Assembly (NCBI GenBank): GCA_015490675.1
Contig: WFXI01000320.1
Location: 1-64,000 of the forward strand
Length of the DNA stretch: 64,000 nt
DNA from: Hydrogenothermaceae bacterium
GTDB lineage: Bacteria; Aquificota; Aquificia; Aquificales; Hydrogenothermaceae
Reading direction: 5' to 3'
Shown here: positions 40,569-50,896 of the stretch, in pieces
Layout: the number at the start of each line of letters is the position of its first letter
Numbering within the stretch: the first letter of the stretch is position 1
Position numbers and translations under genes: made by a program
The notes under the pieces: generated by a model
The model's database searches: none
Seen by the model: the letters and a program-made list of their open reading frames with translations, nothing else
Told to the model about the DNA's origin: nothing

Positions 40569-43500
40569 TTATTTATATACACCTTCCATAAAGAAATCTA
40601 AAATTCTACTTTGACCACTTGAATTTTTATCTGGATGAACAAGAGTTTCTTTATTTCCAGCCAAATAAGCAACATATTTATCATGTTCTTTTGAAGTCTT
40701 ATCTTTCAAAATCCTATCATATGCATTACGTGCTTGATTTAAATCTATATTACCATTTGAGTCAGTAAATTCTTGCCCATGTTCATTTAGATAAGAATAA
40801 AATCCATCCCCATACCTTGCAATAAATTCCAACACACTTCCTTCAGTATAACCCAGTTCCATACCAACTCTATCAAACATCGTCCGACCTCCTATCACAA
40901 CCTGCCCCTCAAATTTATTTCCTGCATTTGCACCGTAATAAGCTGATATATTCTTAGACAGTTTTTCTATATGATTAGCTGCATCATTTTCTGTTCGATA
41001 AGAAAGGATAGGTTCTAAAGCTCTCTCTGTTAAACTCTTTCCAGTAAAAACTTCCGTAACTACATCTGCTCCTAAATAAGCCCAACCTAGAGGAGAAGAT
41101 AACCTAGATAGTCCAGCAACTATTTTACCTCCTGTCCTAGCAAAAGCACCTTTTGCTCCTCCTGAAGCCTCTGTAAATATTTTCGCTCCTTCTGGGCTAA
41201 TCGATTCTAAATGTTTAATTGTTTCTTGATAAGCTTTATTAAATTCTTCTCTTGTTAAAAACCCTTCTCCTATTAATTTATTATCAATAAAGTCAGCTAG
41301 CTTTCTACTAGCATCAATATTATTAGGATTATCTCTAACTTGTTCTACCAAATCTAATAAATTTTCCCTAAGATTTAAAGGAACATGATTATTAGCTAAT
41401 ATTCTGTCAATATTCCCTACTAAATGTTTTAAACCATCTGCAACAACCATATTAGCTCTACTCATTCTAGAAAATACTCTTTCTCTAACATCGAACCCCT
41501 TATCAAATAAATTGGTGAAATCATCTCTCGTTAACCTTTCTAAAAGAGCTCCCCTCTGCTTTGGATCACTAACATCAAAGGAAGAAATATTTTTTCTTTC
41601 ATCCAAAAGTTTATTCCTTCTATTATAAAGATCTTGTCTTTTTCTTTCTTCTAAATTTGCATTTTTCAATTCACTATCTATACGACTAATTTCATCATCT
41701 ATAGCCTCTAAAGCAGTATTCTTAGCAGCTTCCATAAATCTTCTTTCAGCCCTATCTAAAGTAGGAGAAATAGATCCACTCCTTATTTTATCAATACTAT
41801 CCAAACCTTTAAACCATTCTTTTGCAGCATCACCAAATTTATCTAATAAAAAAGCTCCAGCGGCTATAGCTCCTATTTTATTTAAACTATTTAAAGAAGA
41901 TAAGAAATGACCACCTTCCTTAAGTGCTTGATATATATTGTTTGCATCTTTCTCTGTAATACCCAAAGGTTTACCAACTTCTTCAATAAATTTAGAAAAT
42001 TCAAACATTGCTTTAGCTTGTGCAACATCCATCTTACCTTTTTCTGCCATATATTTAGCTAACTCGTCTGTATTCCCTCCAGCTTGCTCAAATTTTCCTA
42101 AAGCAACCGCTACTTCAGAAATCCTACCAGCTTTAAATGATTCCCTTAATTTATCTCCGAAATAGTGTAAAGCTGATATCTTACCCTCTTCACCAAAAGC
42201 TTCAAATTTTCCTAAATTGCCAGAAGCCTTAGCTAAAGCTTCCATATCTGACATACCTTGTTGTTTGTAATAATTAATTAATTCATCCATAATAGCTTGT
42301 GTTTTTTGAGCATCACTATAATCTCTTTTCATTAATATGTCTGAGTATTTATCTATACCTTTTTTATAATCTCCATTTCCTAAAGCTTTCATTAAATCCT
42401 TATTTTTAATTCCTTCAACTATATCCCTAAAAAAGTTCCCTGCTGTTTTATCCTTAACCATTTGCTTAACATTCTCAAGTCCTAACTTTTTGGTTGCAAG
42501 AATTAAACCTTCTTTTGCACTAGCATCTAAAGAACCTTCTAATTGAGCCATCCTGGTAAGTTTATTAAGAAAATCCTCATTATTTTCTGCACCAGCAATA
42601 TCATTAGCAAAAGCATCCCACTTAGCATTTTCATACATTTCTTTCTCTGCAGAATTTTTACCAAAAATACTACCCATTTTTGCTATTACTTCAAAATCAG
42701 ATAAATTCTTAGAAGAGTCTCCTAAAAATTTCCTACCTAGATTTGCAAGTTCCTTTGTATTGCTAAAATTTCTAGAATACTTATATCCTGACCACTCCTT
42801 CCACATCTGCAATGCTTTTTCAAAGTTATTTCCAGAAAGTTCCATTAAAGCAGAAAGATCTCCTTTTTTCTCTACAGCATGAAGTAAATTCATAGCAGCT
42901 TGTCCTTGTCCAGACAAAACTGCAGACTTCAACAAAGCTTCTTCATCAGACAGACCTAACTTCTTAAAATAAGACATAAATTCTCCAAGCTTGGCATTTG
43001 AACTTCCTAAATTAAACAACTCAGATTTGTTTAAATAATCTTGATATGCATTAATTTCATCCTGAGATAATTTACCATCTTTATTACCAAAAACACTATC
43101 TATAGCATGTAAATAAGCACGAGCCTCTGATACATTCTTTATTCCATGAGCCTTTGCCATTTTGGATATATAAGAATCAATATCTCCGTTGAACTGAGAG
43201 ATTTCTTGTCTAAACTGCTTACTTTGTAATAAATTCCTTACCCCTTTTGCTGTCCCTATATCTATAGAATCTACACCTGTATATGTATTATTTTCTGATA
43301 AACTTTGAAGAGTGCTTTGATAAGCTGAATTGGGTATACCCTGCACATATCCCATACCAAAATCTCTATTAGCTGCATTATATCCATATTTTTCCATAGC
43401 ATTTATCAATACATTATCTGCAGCCTCATTGAAAGCTTTATTAGCCCCAAACATACTTACTTCCCTAGAATGTCCCATCATAGATCCAGCTCCTTGAGGA

Positions 43501-44891
43501 GAAGCAACTTGACCTGAAACAGATGATGATCCAGATGAAATAGCAGAAGTTACACTACTAGCTAAACCAACTAAAGCATGTTCTGACCCCTTAGCTAAAG
43601 CAAAAGCTAACATAGGAACTAATAAAGAAAAATAGTTCCAAGCAGATAAATGAGCCATAGACTGCTCAAATATAGGACCCATAGTTGCCATTGTATATCC
43701 CTGGCCCAAAGAAACCCCAGATAGTAGGTTTTCTAATCTTAAATGTGCCACATAAGTTAAAACAGCATACAAAGGATCCCACAACGAAAGCCAAAAGAAT
43801 AAAACTAAAAACATCTTTATATACATACCCCTCATTGGAGTAAAAACCATCATAAATAAAAACGGAAACAAAGCAAATAAAGCTATCTGAATCAAATTTT
43901 TTATAACGGGGATTAACTCCCTAGCTATATTACCACCTACCTCCCAATTTTTAAAAATATTATTCTTTGCTATTTGTTCAGCATACGGCCTAATATCATT
44001 AGACACTAATGAGTCTGCCGAAGCATATTCTAAAGCTTCATATATATATCTAGCAGATATAGTATTCTTAAAAACCTCTAATGCAGAATTATTAGTCGTC
44101 TGACCTAAAAAATCACTAAAAGCTGCAGGTATATAATTAACCCCACCATTAGGAAGAAAAGTCAAAGCAGTTAAAACATTAGTTAACTGAACTGAGCTCA
44201 AAGTATCCAATTGTGTATTTAAATAAGCATATGATTCTGAACATGTAACTATAGTACCACTTATATTAGAAGGATCATATATAGTAGTAGAAGCATTATT
44301 GAAAGGCCTCAAATACTCCCAAATCCCCGTTGAACTCACAAGGGTAGCAAAATCCTTATTACCTCTTAATATATCTTCATAAAAACAATCATATATAAAA
44401 CTATTCAAAGTTCTTCTTAAATAAGGGTCAGAAATATTCATCTTAGGAAGAGCAGAAAAAAGATTTGCTCCATAGTTATATCCAACAGAATTATAATCTA
44501 TACCACTAGGAGTCTGAAAATATGTAGAAATCACATCCATTAAAGTTTTTTCAAAAGAAGAGAAAAAATGTGCCGTTAAAGCAACAGGAGCTGGAACATT
44601 ATCCACTATAGCAGGAGGAGCTGTTGGGTCCCTAGCATCTATAATATTTACAGAATAATTAATCCTAGTAAATAAAAGTAAAAGCGCAGATGTTCCAAAA
44701 AAGAACATAACAAAAGTAGAAATAGCATCTCTACCAGACAAAAAAGCTCTGATAAAGGTTACTGTACCAGTAACAATCAACATAGTTAAAATAAAAAGTT
44801 GTACATCTCCATTGTTTGCAATATCATCTAATACACTTAAAACAGTAGCTAAAGAATTTGCCTCTCCCCAGGTATAAATATTGAAAGCCAT
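40569..44891 (-). CDS. traG: Conjugative mating-pair stabilisation protein TraG
   Basis: A 1440-residue protein with a TraG_N domain: membrane helices near residues 36-55, 60-80, then 330-380 and 405-435, with an extracytoplasmic loop (residues 85-320) between. The remaining ~950 residues form a helical, Ala/Lys/Asp-rich tail, much longer than in F TraG (938 residues in total). TraG acts in pilus assembly and mating-pair stabilisation with TraN and is the exclusion target in F. A degenerate EF-hand-like loop (NKDGKLSQDE, about residue 600) lies in the tail. Confidence 0.85.
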   Translation of the reverse strand: MAFNIYTWGEANSLATVLSVLDDIANNGDVQLFILTMLIVTGTVTFIRAFLSGRDAISTFVMFFFGTSALLLLFTRINYSVNIIDARDPTAPPAIVDNVPAPVALTAHFFSSFEKTLMDVISTYFQTPSGIDYNSVGYNYGANLFSALPKMNISDPYLRRTLNSFIYDCFYEDILRGNKDFATLVSSTGIWEYLRPFNNASTTIYDPSNISGTIVTCSESYAYLNTQLDTLSSVQLTNVLTALTFLPNGGVNYIPAAFSDFLGQTTNNSALEVFKNTISARYIYEALEYASADSLVSNDIRPYAEQIAKNNIFKNWEVGGNIARELIPVIKNLIQIALFALFPFLFMMVFTPMRGMYIKMFLVLFFWLSLWDPLYAVLTYVAHLRLENLLSGVSLGQGYTMATMGPIFEQSMAHLSAWNYFSLLVPMLAFALAKGSEHALVGLASSVTSAISSGSSSVSGQVASPQGAGSMMGHSREVSMFGANKAFNEAADNVLINAMEKYGYNAANRDFGMGYVQGIPNSAYQSTLQSLSENNTYTGVDSIDIGTAKGVRNLLQSKQFRQEISQFNGDIDSYISKMAKAHGIKNVSEARAYLHAIDSVFGNKDGKLSQDEINAYQDYLNKSELFNLGSSNAKLGEFMSYFKKLGLSDEEALLKSAVLSGQGQAAMNLLHAVEKKGDLSALMELSGNNFEKALQMWKEWSGYKYSRNFSNTKELANLGRKFLGDSSKNLSDFEVIAKMGSIFGKNSAEKEMYENAKWDAFANDIAGAENNEDFLNKLTRMAQLEGSLDASAKEGLILATKKLGLENVKQMVKDKTAGNFFRDIVEGIKNKDLMKALGNGDYKKGIDKYSDILMKRDYSDAQKTQAIMDELINYYKQQGMSDMEALAKASGNLGKFEAFGEEGKISALHYFGDKLRESFKAGRISEVAVALGKFEQAGGNTDELAKYMAEKGKMDVAQAKAMFEFSKFIEEVGKPLGITEKDANNIYQALKEGGHFLSSLNSLNKIGAIAAGAFLLDKFGDAAKEWFKGLDSIDKIRSGSISPTLDRAERRFMEAAKNTALEAIDDEISRIDSELKNANLEERKRQDLYNRRNKLLDERKNISSFDVSDPKQRGALLERLTRDDFTNLFDKGFDVRERVFSRMSRANMVVADGLKHLVGNIDRILANNHVPLNLRENLLDLVEQVRDNPNNIDASRKLADFIDNKLIGEGFLTREEFNKAYQETIKHLESISPEGAKIFTEASGGAKGAFARTGGKIVAGLSRLSSPLGWAYLGADVVTEVFTGKSLTERALEPILSYRTENDAANHIEKLSKNISAYYGANAGNKFEGQVVIGGRTMFDRVGMELGYTEGSVLEFIARYGDGFYSYLNEHGQEFTDSNGNIDLNQARNAYDRILKDKTSKEHDKYVAYLAGNKETLVHPDKNSSGQSRILDFFMEGVYK

Positions 44892-44914
44892 AAGATCTTC
44901 TCCTAAACTACTTA

Positions 44915-46444
44915 CTAAAATCTATTTGCAAAACCATATGATGATGAATATTGATATTTATATAATTCCAAAAATATTTTCTTTTCTACATCTTTCACTA
45001 AAACTCTAAATTTCTTATCATCATCTTTAATTCTAAAATATAAATCCTTTTTGATCTTAGCTAAAATTTCAAATAAATTTTTAGCACTTTCTTTAAAAGA
45101 ATCTAAATTCATAAGAACATCTTCGGAACCTTCTGCACCAGATACAGATGCTTTAATTTTATCGATATTATAATAGATATAACTTGTAACTTTAAGCATA
45201 GCATTCAAATATGCCAAAGTACCATAATAAGAAGCTACCCTTTCTATCATCTCATCTTTAATTTCATCTGCAGCAACAGGATCTATATAATTTAATCTTC
45301 TAAGAGTATTAAAATATCCCAATAAAGGAACAGGTAAAGAAGCTAAAATATTTCTTTGTGTTGGAGTCAAATAAGAATCCGATAACACTCTACCATAAGC
45401 ATCTTTTAAAATATCTGCTTTCTGATTAATAAAATCATCTAGAGTCTGTGGAGCACCTACTGTACCATTTAACTTTTTAGGATAAAAAGTTAAATTAGTA
45501 CTAGCATCTGGACCATCAAAAGCAATACTTAATGTGTGTACCGCTTCTGGAACTGGTGAAATATATCTAACCTTTCCCGAACCTGAAGCAGTTTCAACAA
45601 CAAAATCACCCATAAATCCTCTAAGTATATCCTCAACTTCTTTATAAAAATCATTATCAGAAGCACCTGACATAGATAATACCTCATGTAAAACACCTTT
45701 AGAAATATCCCCTAAAGTATTTGCCATCTTATCAAAACATTGAGCCCTCTTACTTGGATCTGTTATCACAGCACAATCATAAGTATTCAAACCAGATTGA
45801 AATTCACCAACTATTTCAGATCCTAATTTTCTAATTTCCTGAGGCACTATACTCTCAAAACCACTTTGTAAATCTTTCATCCAAGCCTTTGCATCTTCAT
45901 ATGCAGAAGAACCAGAGTTTTTCTCAGTTAACAATCCTGTTTTTTTTGCCAAGAATCCTATTCCTGCTTTAGCTAAAGAACAAGAATCCATATTTAAACT
46001 ATTTATGATATCTGATACTTGCTCCAAAAATGCTAAAACAGCTGCACATTTTTCACAGAGATTAGATATAACAAGCTGTACCGCCAAAGCAGGAGCTGCT
46101 CTTAAAGCATTCTGTAACTTATCAACAAGCTCATCAAAGTTTAAATAAGATAAAGCTCCCAGAGAAATATCAATACCTCCACAACCAGCCGATATACTAG
46201 GTGGGGTAAAAGAAATCAATTGAATATTATCTTGAGGAACCTTATAACTAAGTCTACCACCTATAAGGTATTTTCTACCTTGTAAATCAAGAACTCTATA
46301 AGCACTATTAGTAGTAGTTAAGCCAGACTCCATTTGCGATATAGTATCATCAATAAAAGAATCTAATCCTCCTGCAATAGAATAAAAACTAACAAAAATT
46401 GAAAATATCCAACTTACTAAGATACCTAAAATTAAATTTTTCAT
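44915..46444 (-). CDS. traH: Conjugative transfer protein TraH
   Basis: About 509 residues. Signal peptide MKNLILGILVSWIFSIFVSF, then typical TraH sequence: ISAGCGGIDISLGALSYLNFDELVDKLQ, ALAVQLVISNLCEKCAAVLAFLEQV and a CSLAKAG segment. TraH is a periplasmic pilus-assembly factor of F-type systems working with TraF, TraW, TraU and TrbC. The in-frame extension upstream (to 46483) precedes a better signal peptide start at 46444 and overlaps traU, so the internal ATG is preferred. Confidence 0.88.
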   Translation of the reverse strand: MKNLILGILVSWIFSIFVSFYSIAGGLDSFIDDTISQMESGLTTTNSAYRVLDLQGRKYLIGGRLSYKVPQDNIQLISFTPPSISAGCGGIDISLGALSYLNFDELVDKLQNALRAAPALAVQLVISNLCEKCAAVLAFLEQVSDIINSLNMDSCSLAKAGIGFLAKKTGLLTEKNSGSSAYEDAKAWMKDLQSGFESIVPQEIRKLGSEIVGEFQSGLNTYDCAVITDPSKRAQCFDKMANTLGDISKGVLHEVLSMSGASDNDFYKEVEDILRGFMGDFVVETASGSGKVRYISPVPEAVHTLSIAFDGPDASTNLTFYPKKLNGTVGAPQTLDDFINQKADILKDAYGRVLSDSYLTPTQRNILASLPVPLLGYFNTLRRLNYIDPVAADEIKDEMIERVASYYGTLAYLNAMLKVTSYIYYNIDKIKASVSGAEGSEDVLMNLDSFKESAKNLFEILAKIKKDLYFRIKDDDKKFRVLVKDVEKKIFLELYKYQYSSSYGFANRF

Positions 46445-46467
46445 AATGAAATACCTCTTATAAATAT

Positions 46468-47484
46468 TCAAAATGCACAACAAGATCTATATCTATATAA
46501 AAACCACGCTAAATTATCATTCTCTCCAGGAACTGGAGGATTCATAAAAGACTCATATAAAACAGCAGGAAACCCTATAGGAACTCTATATGGGAAAGGA
46601 ACAGGCATCATAATTTGTTTATTATAAACACTTTTTCTCCAAATAGGCATATAAAATCCTGAACAAATACCACTAGAACCAAACCTACCAAGCAACATTC
46701 CTGCTCTATGCATTTTATATAAAGTTTTCTCTAAATCTAAAGCCCCCGCTGCAATATAAGTTTGAGACTTACTATTGCCGGTTGTTGGGAACACAGAATG
46801 AGCCCCTGCAGTCCAAAAACATTCATCCGCAGGAAAACCTACTGTAGACCTAACAGCATCATACATATTACAAGCTACCTGAGCAATGGCATTAGACAAT
46901 AGCAAAGCTTCTGGATTTCCAAGAATACTACACCATTCATCATCATCCCCACATATAGGATCTACTTCCGATATATAGGTAGCTAAATCTGATGCCTGAA
47001 AACAAAGAAGATCTATCATAATATTCATCATCTTAAACGGAAAATAAGGAAAAGAATGGGTATGCATAAATCTTAATGTATTTCCTTCTCCTGCTTTAGC
47101 ATGATCTTTTAACTCTCCTCCAAACTGTTGCCCATTAACAGGAGCAGGTATATATAAACCATAAGTTTTAAAACAGTAAGGGTCTTTAACAGTATCTATT
47201 GCAGCAATAACTTCCCAAAAACTTATAGAAATTCCAATTCTAGGTATTGGATCTAAACATACACATATAGGAGATAAGCTTGTATCTATGGGAACAGCAT
47301 ATGATAAAGGAGAAGTGCCTGGAACTACCGTAACATTTCCTATTCTTATAGGAAGCATATTGTGCATAGAACCTAAAAATATCATTAAAGACCTATATAC
47401 AGCCGTTGGATCTGGCTTACATACTGAAAAAGAATTCTCAAACAAAACAAAAATAAAAGAAAAAACTATAATAAGTTTTTTCAT
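46468..47484 (-). CDS. traU: Conjugative transfer protein TraU
   Basis: A 338-residue secreted protein; signal peptide 1-20 (MKKLIIVFSFIFVLFENSFS). Family motifs include the ICVCLDPIPRIGISISFWE segment, an internal DPICGDDDEWC, ACNMYDAVRSTVGFPADECFWTAG split over two stretches, and a C-terminal YRSCCAF. Rich in Cys, needing disulfide formation. TraU is periplasmic and required for DNA transfer rather than pilus formation. It follows traW closely, as in F. Confidence 0.92.
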   Translation of the reverse strand: MKKLIIVFSFIFVLFENSFSVCKPDPTAVYRSLMIFLGSMHNMLPIRIGNVTVVPGTSPLSYAVPIDTSLSPICVCLDPIPRIGISISFWEVIAAIDTVKDPYCFKTYGLYIPAPVNGQQFGGELKDHAKAGEGNTLRFMHTHSFPYFPFKMMNIMIDLLCFQASDLATYISEVDPICGDDDEWCSILGNPEALLLSNAIAQVACNMYDAVRSTVGFPADECFWTAGAHSVFPTTGNSKSQTYIAAGALDLEKTLYKMHRAGMLLGRFGSSGICSGFYMPIWRKSVYNKQIMMPVPFPYRVPIGFPAVLYESFMNPPVPGENDNLAWFLYRYRSCCAF

Positions 47485-47502
47485 ATCACAATTCCCTTTA
47501 AA

Positions 47503-48207
47503 TTAATTTTTTCCTGAAATGGCTTTTTTTTCCAAATAAGAATCCTTATTTAAAATATAATCTTTACTTAAAAGATTACCTTTTTCATCTAAAGCATAAA
47601 CATCTATTCTAAATTTACCTTGCTTCAAATCAACACTTACTCTACTTATAGAATACTTTAATCCCATAGGCTCAAACATTTTACCAAATAAATAATAAAC
47701 AGGAACTTTCAACTTTTTCATAACCTCTCTATAATTACCATCACATATTACATACTTAACCCTTATTTTTTTATCAATAAAATACTTCTTCACAAAACTT
47801 AACTGCTTTTCATCTGAACCATCAAATATAAGTAAATCAATAGGCTTAAACTTAACAAACTTCAAAGGTTTAAACTTAAACCCTTTTTTATATAAAACTT
47901 TCCATTCTCCATTTACAGGGATTTTCACATCAACAGGCAACTCATATTCATAATCAACAAAATAAATTTCTGTCTTTTTAGCCTTCTTCAACCTTATCAA
48001 ATTTTCAGGCTGATAATTTAAGATTTTCTTCTTAAAATCTTTTCTTATTTTCTCATAATCAACCTTCCTAGCAGCTTCATATAACTCCTCAATTAAATCT
48101 CGTTCCTTTATCTCATATACAATACCAAACCTACCTAAAAACTCAGAAGAATAAGAAGAAAAAATCCACCCCATAGCAAAAAACAAAATAAGAAATTTTA
48201 CTTTCAA
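47503..48207 (-). CDS. traW: Conjugative transfer protein TraW
   Basis: A 234-residue secreted protein with signal peptide (residues 1-20) and the TraW N-terminal pattern LGRFGIVYEIKERDLIEE, then a TrbC-like/thioredoxin-related C-terminal half without CxxC. The start is a TTG at 48207 with GGAG 8 bases upstream. TraW forms a complex with TrbC in the periplasm for pilus assembly; here trbC is directly upstream. Confidence 0.8.
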   Translation of the reverse strand: MKVKFLILFFAMGWIFSSYSSEFLGRFGIVYEIKERDLIEELYEAARKVDYEKIRKDFKKKILNYQPENLIRLKKAKKTEIYFVDYEYELPVDVKIPVNGEWKVLYKKGFKFKPLKFVKFKPIDLLIFDGSDEKQLSFVKKYFIDKKIRVKYVICDGNYREVMKKLKVPVYYLFGKMFEPMGLKYSISRVSVDLKQGKFRIDVYALDEKGNLLSKDYILNKDSYLEKKAISGKN

Positions 48208-48222
48208 ATATTCTACTCCAAA

Positions 48223-48252
48223 TTTAATTTAAATAAAAATATGATATGTTAC
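48223..48252 (+). promoter_or_regulatory. Plus-strand TATGATATG box inside transfer operon
   Basis: TTTAATTTAAATAAAAA followed by TATGATATGTTAC in the 41-base gap between trbC and traW. It is oriented against the operon, so as a promoter it would give an antisense transcript into trbC. Confidence 0.4.
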
Positions 48253-49205
48253 AAGCCTAAACCTATCTCCTTAATTTTTTTTAAACCTTCAGAAGAAATT
48301 CTCTTATTATCTATTAACTCATTAACAAAATAAAATAAAGAGACATCACCTTCCATCTTATAATAATCATCAACTTTTCTTTCCAAATTGCCAGAAAAAC
48401 CCTCTGAACCTTGATGTATAACAGAAATTCCTCTAGCATACACCAAAGTAGGAACAACTTTAATTTTGTAGTATTTAAAAAGATAAGGATCTATTATTAT
48501 ATTTGCAGGCTTTGATATATCACTTCCATACATAGATTCATCAAAAGCTAACCTTCTAATATAATTAATGGTAGGCATCATCTTTTTACATCCTTCAGGA
48601 CCTACACATCCTCTTAAAACTAAAAATATATTCCCACTTCCTATCAATCTAACAGATTTTATATAACTCCTCCATGTTGAATCAGGAACAGATGATGAAA
48701 GAAAAATATATATTCTTTCATCAGAAGCTAAAACACTATCGAAAGATAAAAAAGCAGGAAATTTACCATTTATAATTTTATTATAATTCTCTAAAATTTG
48801 GTACTCTACTGAAAAAGAGTCTCCTTTTAAAGCTTTACCTTTATAAAGTTCTTTATAGTATATATTCTTAGTAAATTCCTTAATCCAACGCTTCATCCTC
48901 TTATCAGAATTTAAACCTTCAACTACATTTCGTGCTTTTTGTCGAACCTCATTATTTTCATCAAAGCCAGAAAATTTACCTTTTATCTCTTTCTCTCTTT
49001 TCTTAGATTCTAACTCTATATTTTTAACTGTTGAATTAATTACATCTGCATTTTCTTTATAAAAATTATTTTTTAAAGTTTCTATGTTTTCAACATTATT
49101 ATTATCTTTCACTTTATTAATATAAATATTCTCATTTGACAGATCCTGTTCACCTAAAGCAAAAGAAAAAAAGCCAAAAACCAAAAAGTTAATAATATAC
49201 TTCAA
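48249..49205 (-). CDS. trbC: Type-F pilus assembly protein TrbC
   Basis: About 318 residues. The C-terminal half carries the TrbC pattern: IFLSSSVPDSTWRSYI, NIFLVLRGCVG, NIIIDPYLFKYYKIKVVPTLVYA. Signal peptide-like KYIINFLVFGFFSFALGE follows a TTG at 49205 behind GGGTGG; the longer frame to 49268 starts inside the upstream gene with no signal. TrbC pairs with TraW in the periplasm. The N-terminal half (residues 25-150) is charged and coiled-coil-like, longer than in F TrbC. Confidence 0.82.
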   Translation of the reverse strand: MKYIINFLVFGFFSFALGEQDLSNENIYINKVKDNNNVENIETLKNNFYKENADVINSTVKNIELESKKREKEIKGKFSGFDENNEVRQKARNVVEGLNSDKRMKRWIKEFTKNIYYKELYKGKALKGDSFSVEYQILENYNKIINGKFPAFLSFDSVLASDERIYIFLSSSVPDSTWRSYIKSVRLIGSGNIFLVLRGCVGPEGCKKMMPTINYIRRLAFDESMYGSDISKPANIIIDPYLFKYYKIKVVPTLVYARGISVIHQGSEGFSGNLERKVDDYYKMEGDVSLFYFVNELIDNKRISSEGLKKIKEIGLGL

Positions 49206-49839
49206 TTTCCACCCTTCTATTTTTACTATGATCCGTTTTAGAAACAAAACAACATTTACCCTTTGCATAAATAATATACTCTAAATCTCTAGACTTAATA
49301 TAAGAATCTAAATATTTTTTTACTTGCATAGCTCTTTTATAAGATAAGGTTCTATTATAATCCTCACCACCTACTTCATCTGTATAACCACTTATCACAA
49401 CCTTTCTAATTTTAAAATTTTTCATTCTTTCAATCAAAGACTTTAAAACAGGAAGTTGAGATTTCTTTATATAATAAGAATCAAAATCAAAATAAACTAT
49501 AAATTTATCTTGATTTACATTGACTTTTTCTTTAGATAGATCAGGTATCTTAGATACATAAACAAAAGAAGGACTTAATTCCTTAGAAATTTTATGGTCA
49601 ATAGGTTTTAGCTTAGAAAAACCTTCCGAATTTTCAAAAAACATCTGTTTTGAACCAGAATATTTCAAATAAGATGAAATTATCTCAGTATGATAATCAA
49701 CTCCATTTATATTCTTATAAACCAACTTATTCATATTTCTATTTTTATTATCTAAATCTAAATTTCTAGAGGAAATATCTTTATTTGAACAAGAAAAAGT
49801 AAAAATAATAAAAGAAAAAATAACATAAAATATCCTCAT
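49189..49839 (-). CDS. OmpA-domain lipoprotein
   Basis: About 216 residues. Lipobox FTFSC near residue 17 (start at 49839, MRIFYVIFSF), a linker, then an OmpA-like peptidoglycan-binding domain: YFDFDSYYIKKSQLPVL, VVISGYTDEVGG (TD-x3-G), NRTLSYKRAMQVKKYL and KNRRVEI. It anchors the outer membrane to peptidoglycan. In a transfer operon it may stabilise the channel or mating junction. It overlaps traF and trbC on either side, so it is an integral operon member. Confidence 0.82.
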   Translation of the reverse strand: MRIFYVIFSFIIFTFSCSNKDISSRNLDLDNKNRNMNKLVYKNINGVDYHTEIISSYLKYSGSKQMFFENSEGFSKLKPIDHKISKELSPSFVYVSKIPDLSKEKVNVNQDKFIVYFDFDSYYIKKSQLPVLKSLIERMKNFKIRKVVISGYTDEVGGEDYNRTLSYKRAMQVKKYLDSYIKSRDLEYIIYAKGKCCFVSKTDHSKNRRVEIEVYY

Positions 49840-49840
49840 A

Positions 49841-50887
49841 CTACTTAGACCCCCAAATAATAGTCCTATCATCAATGTGTTTTCCTGTTTTTAAAAACTT
49901 ATAATAATAGATAATTCTTTTTACCAAAACATTTTCAGATGTTAATCCAACAGCTATAGGTTGAAATTTAGGCTTATTATTCCTAGCTACAACTAAAACA
50001 ATAGTAGGAGTAACACTAATATTAAACACTTTAAATGCTTTAGGACGAACTATACAATTTGGAAAATTATTAGGACAATAATCAAAAGATACTGTCATAA
50101 CTTCTAATCCATAATCTGCTATTAACTTATGTATTGCATCCATCTCTATATGACAATACTTACAACCTCCCTTTACAAAAATATAAATACCCACTTTTTC
50201 TTTAGGATTATTTCTTAAATTTTTAAAAAATCTTTTTCTATCCTCAATCCTCTCTTTGTAATTAACCTTCTCCTCCCAAGAAGATTTAGTAAATCTTCCA
50301 TAACCTCCTAATTTAGGATTTGTTAAAATAACTTGCTGCCAAACTCTAGCAACCTTAAGAGCTTTTCGAGCCATATAGTCCTGTACATATAAATAATTCT
50401 CAACATTTTCGGGAGTAGGGTTATATGAAGCTTCATCCATCAAAACCTGAATTAAATATCTAAATTTTTTTGCATCCAAAGAATCTAAATATTTATCCTC
50501 TTTAACCTTGGAAAAATCTATATCAAAAGCTACAATTTCACCACCTGTTCCAGTAATACCTATAACTCTTTCTTTTTTACTAACATCTTTTTTAAACTTA
50601 ACAACCTTATTTTGATTTTTCTTCTTTTTATAATTTCGCGTTAAATTCTCCTTACTACAAAACTCCCCATAAGCCCAACCTCTTTCTCTATCTTCTAAAA
50701 AATTATCTTTTAACGGTTTACATAAACCATACTTAATAAATTTTTCATATTCTTCTTCCGACAACTCTCCTAACTCAGCCTTAGAAATTAACTCTGTTTT
50801 CTCTTCTTCACTTATAAGCTCTGCCGCTAAAACCTCAAAACATAAGAAAAAAATAACAAAAAAAAGAAATTTAAAATTACCTTTCAT
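49841..50887 (-). CDS. traF: Type-F conjugative protein TraF (thioredoxin-like)
   Basis: A 348-residue periplasmic protein: signal peptide (1-21), long N-terminal part with TraF features (the LIQVLMDEASYNPTPENV and YVQDYMARKALKVARVWQQ stretches), then a thioredoxin fold with IFVKGGCKYCHIE (C242, C245) and VTPTIVLVV. F TraF lacks the CxxC, so this version keeps the redox pair, as in many other F-type systems. It probably catalyses disulfides in TraU/TraH/TraN. Confidence 0.85.
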   Translation of the reverse strand: MKGNFKFLFFVIFFLCFEVLAAELISEEEKTELISKAELGELSEEEYEKFIKYGLCKPLKDNFLEDRERGWAYGEFCSKENLTRNYKKKKNQNKVVKFKKDVSKKERVIGITGTGGEIVAFDIDFSKVKEDKYLDSLDAKKFRYLIQVLMDEASYNPTPENVENYLYVQDYMARKALKVARVWQQVILTNPKLGGYGRFTKSSWEEKVNYKERIEDRKRFFKNLRNNPKEKVGIYIFVKGGCKYCHIEMDAIHKLIADYGLEVMTVSFDYCPNNFPNCIVRPKAFKVFNISVTPTIVLVVARNNKPKFQPIAVGLTSENVLVKRIIYYYKFLKTGKHIDDRTIIWGSK

Positions 50888-50896
50888 ATTAACCTC

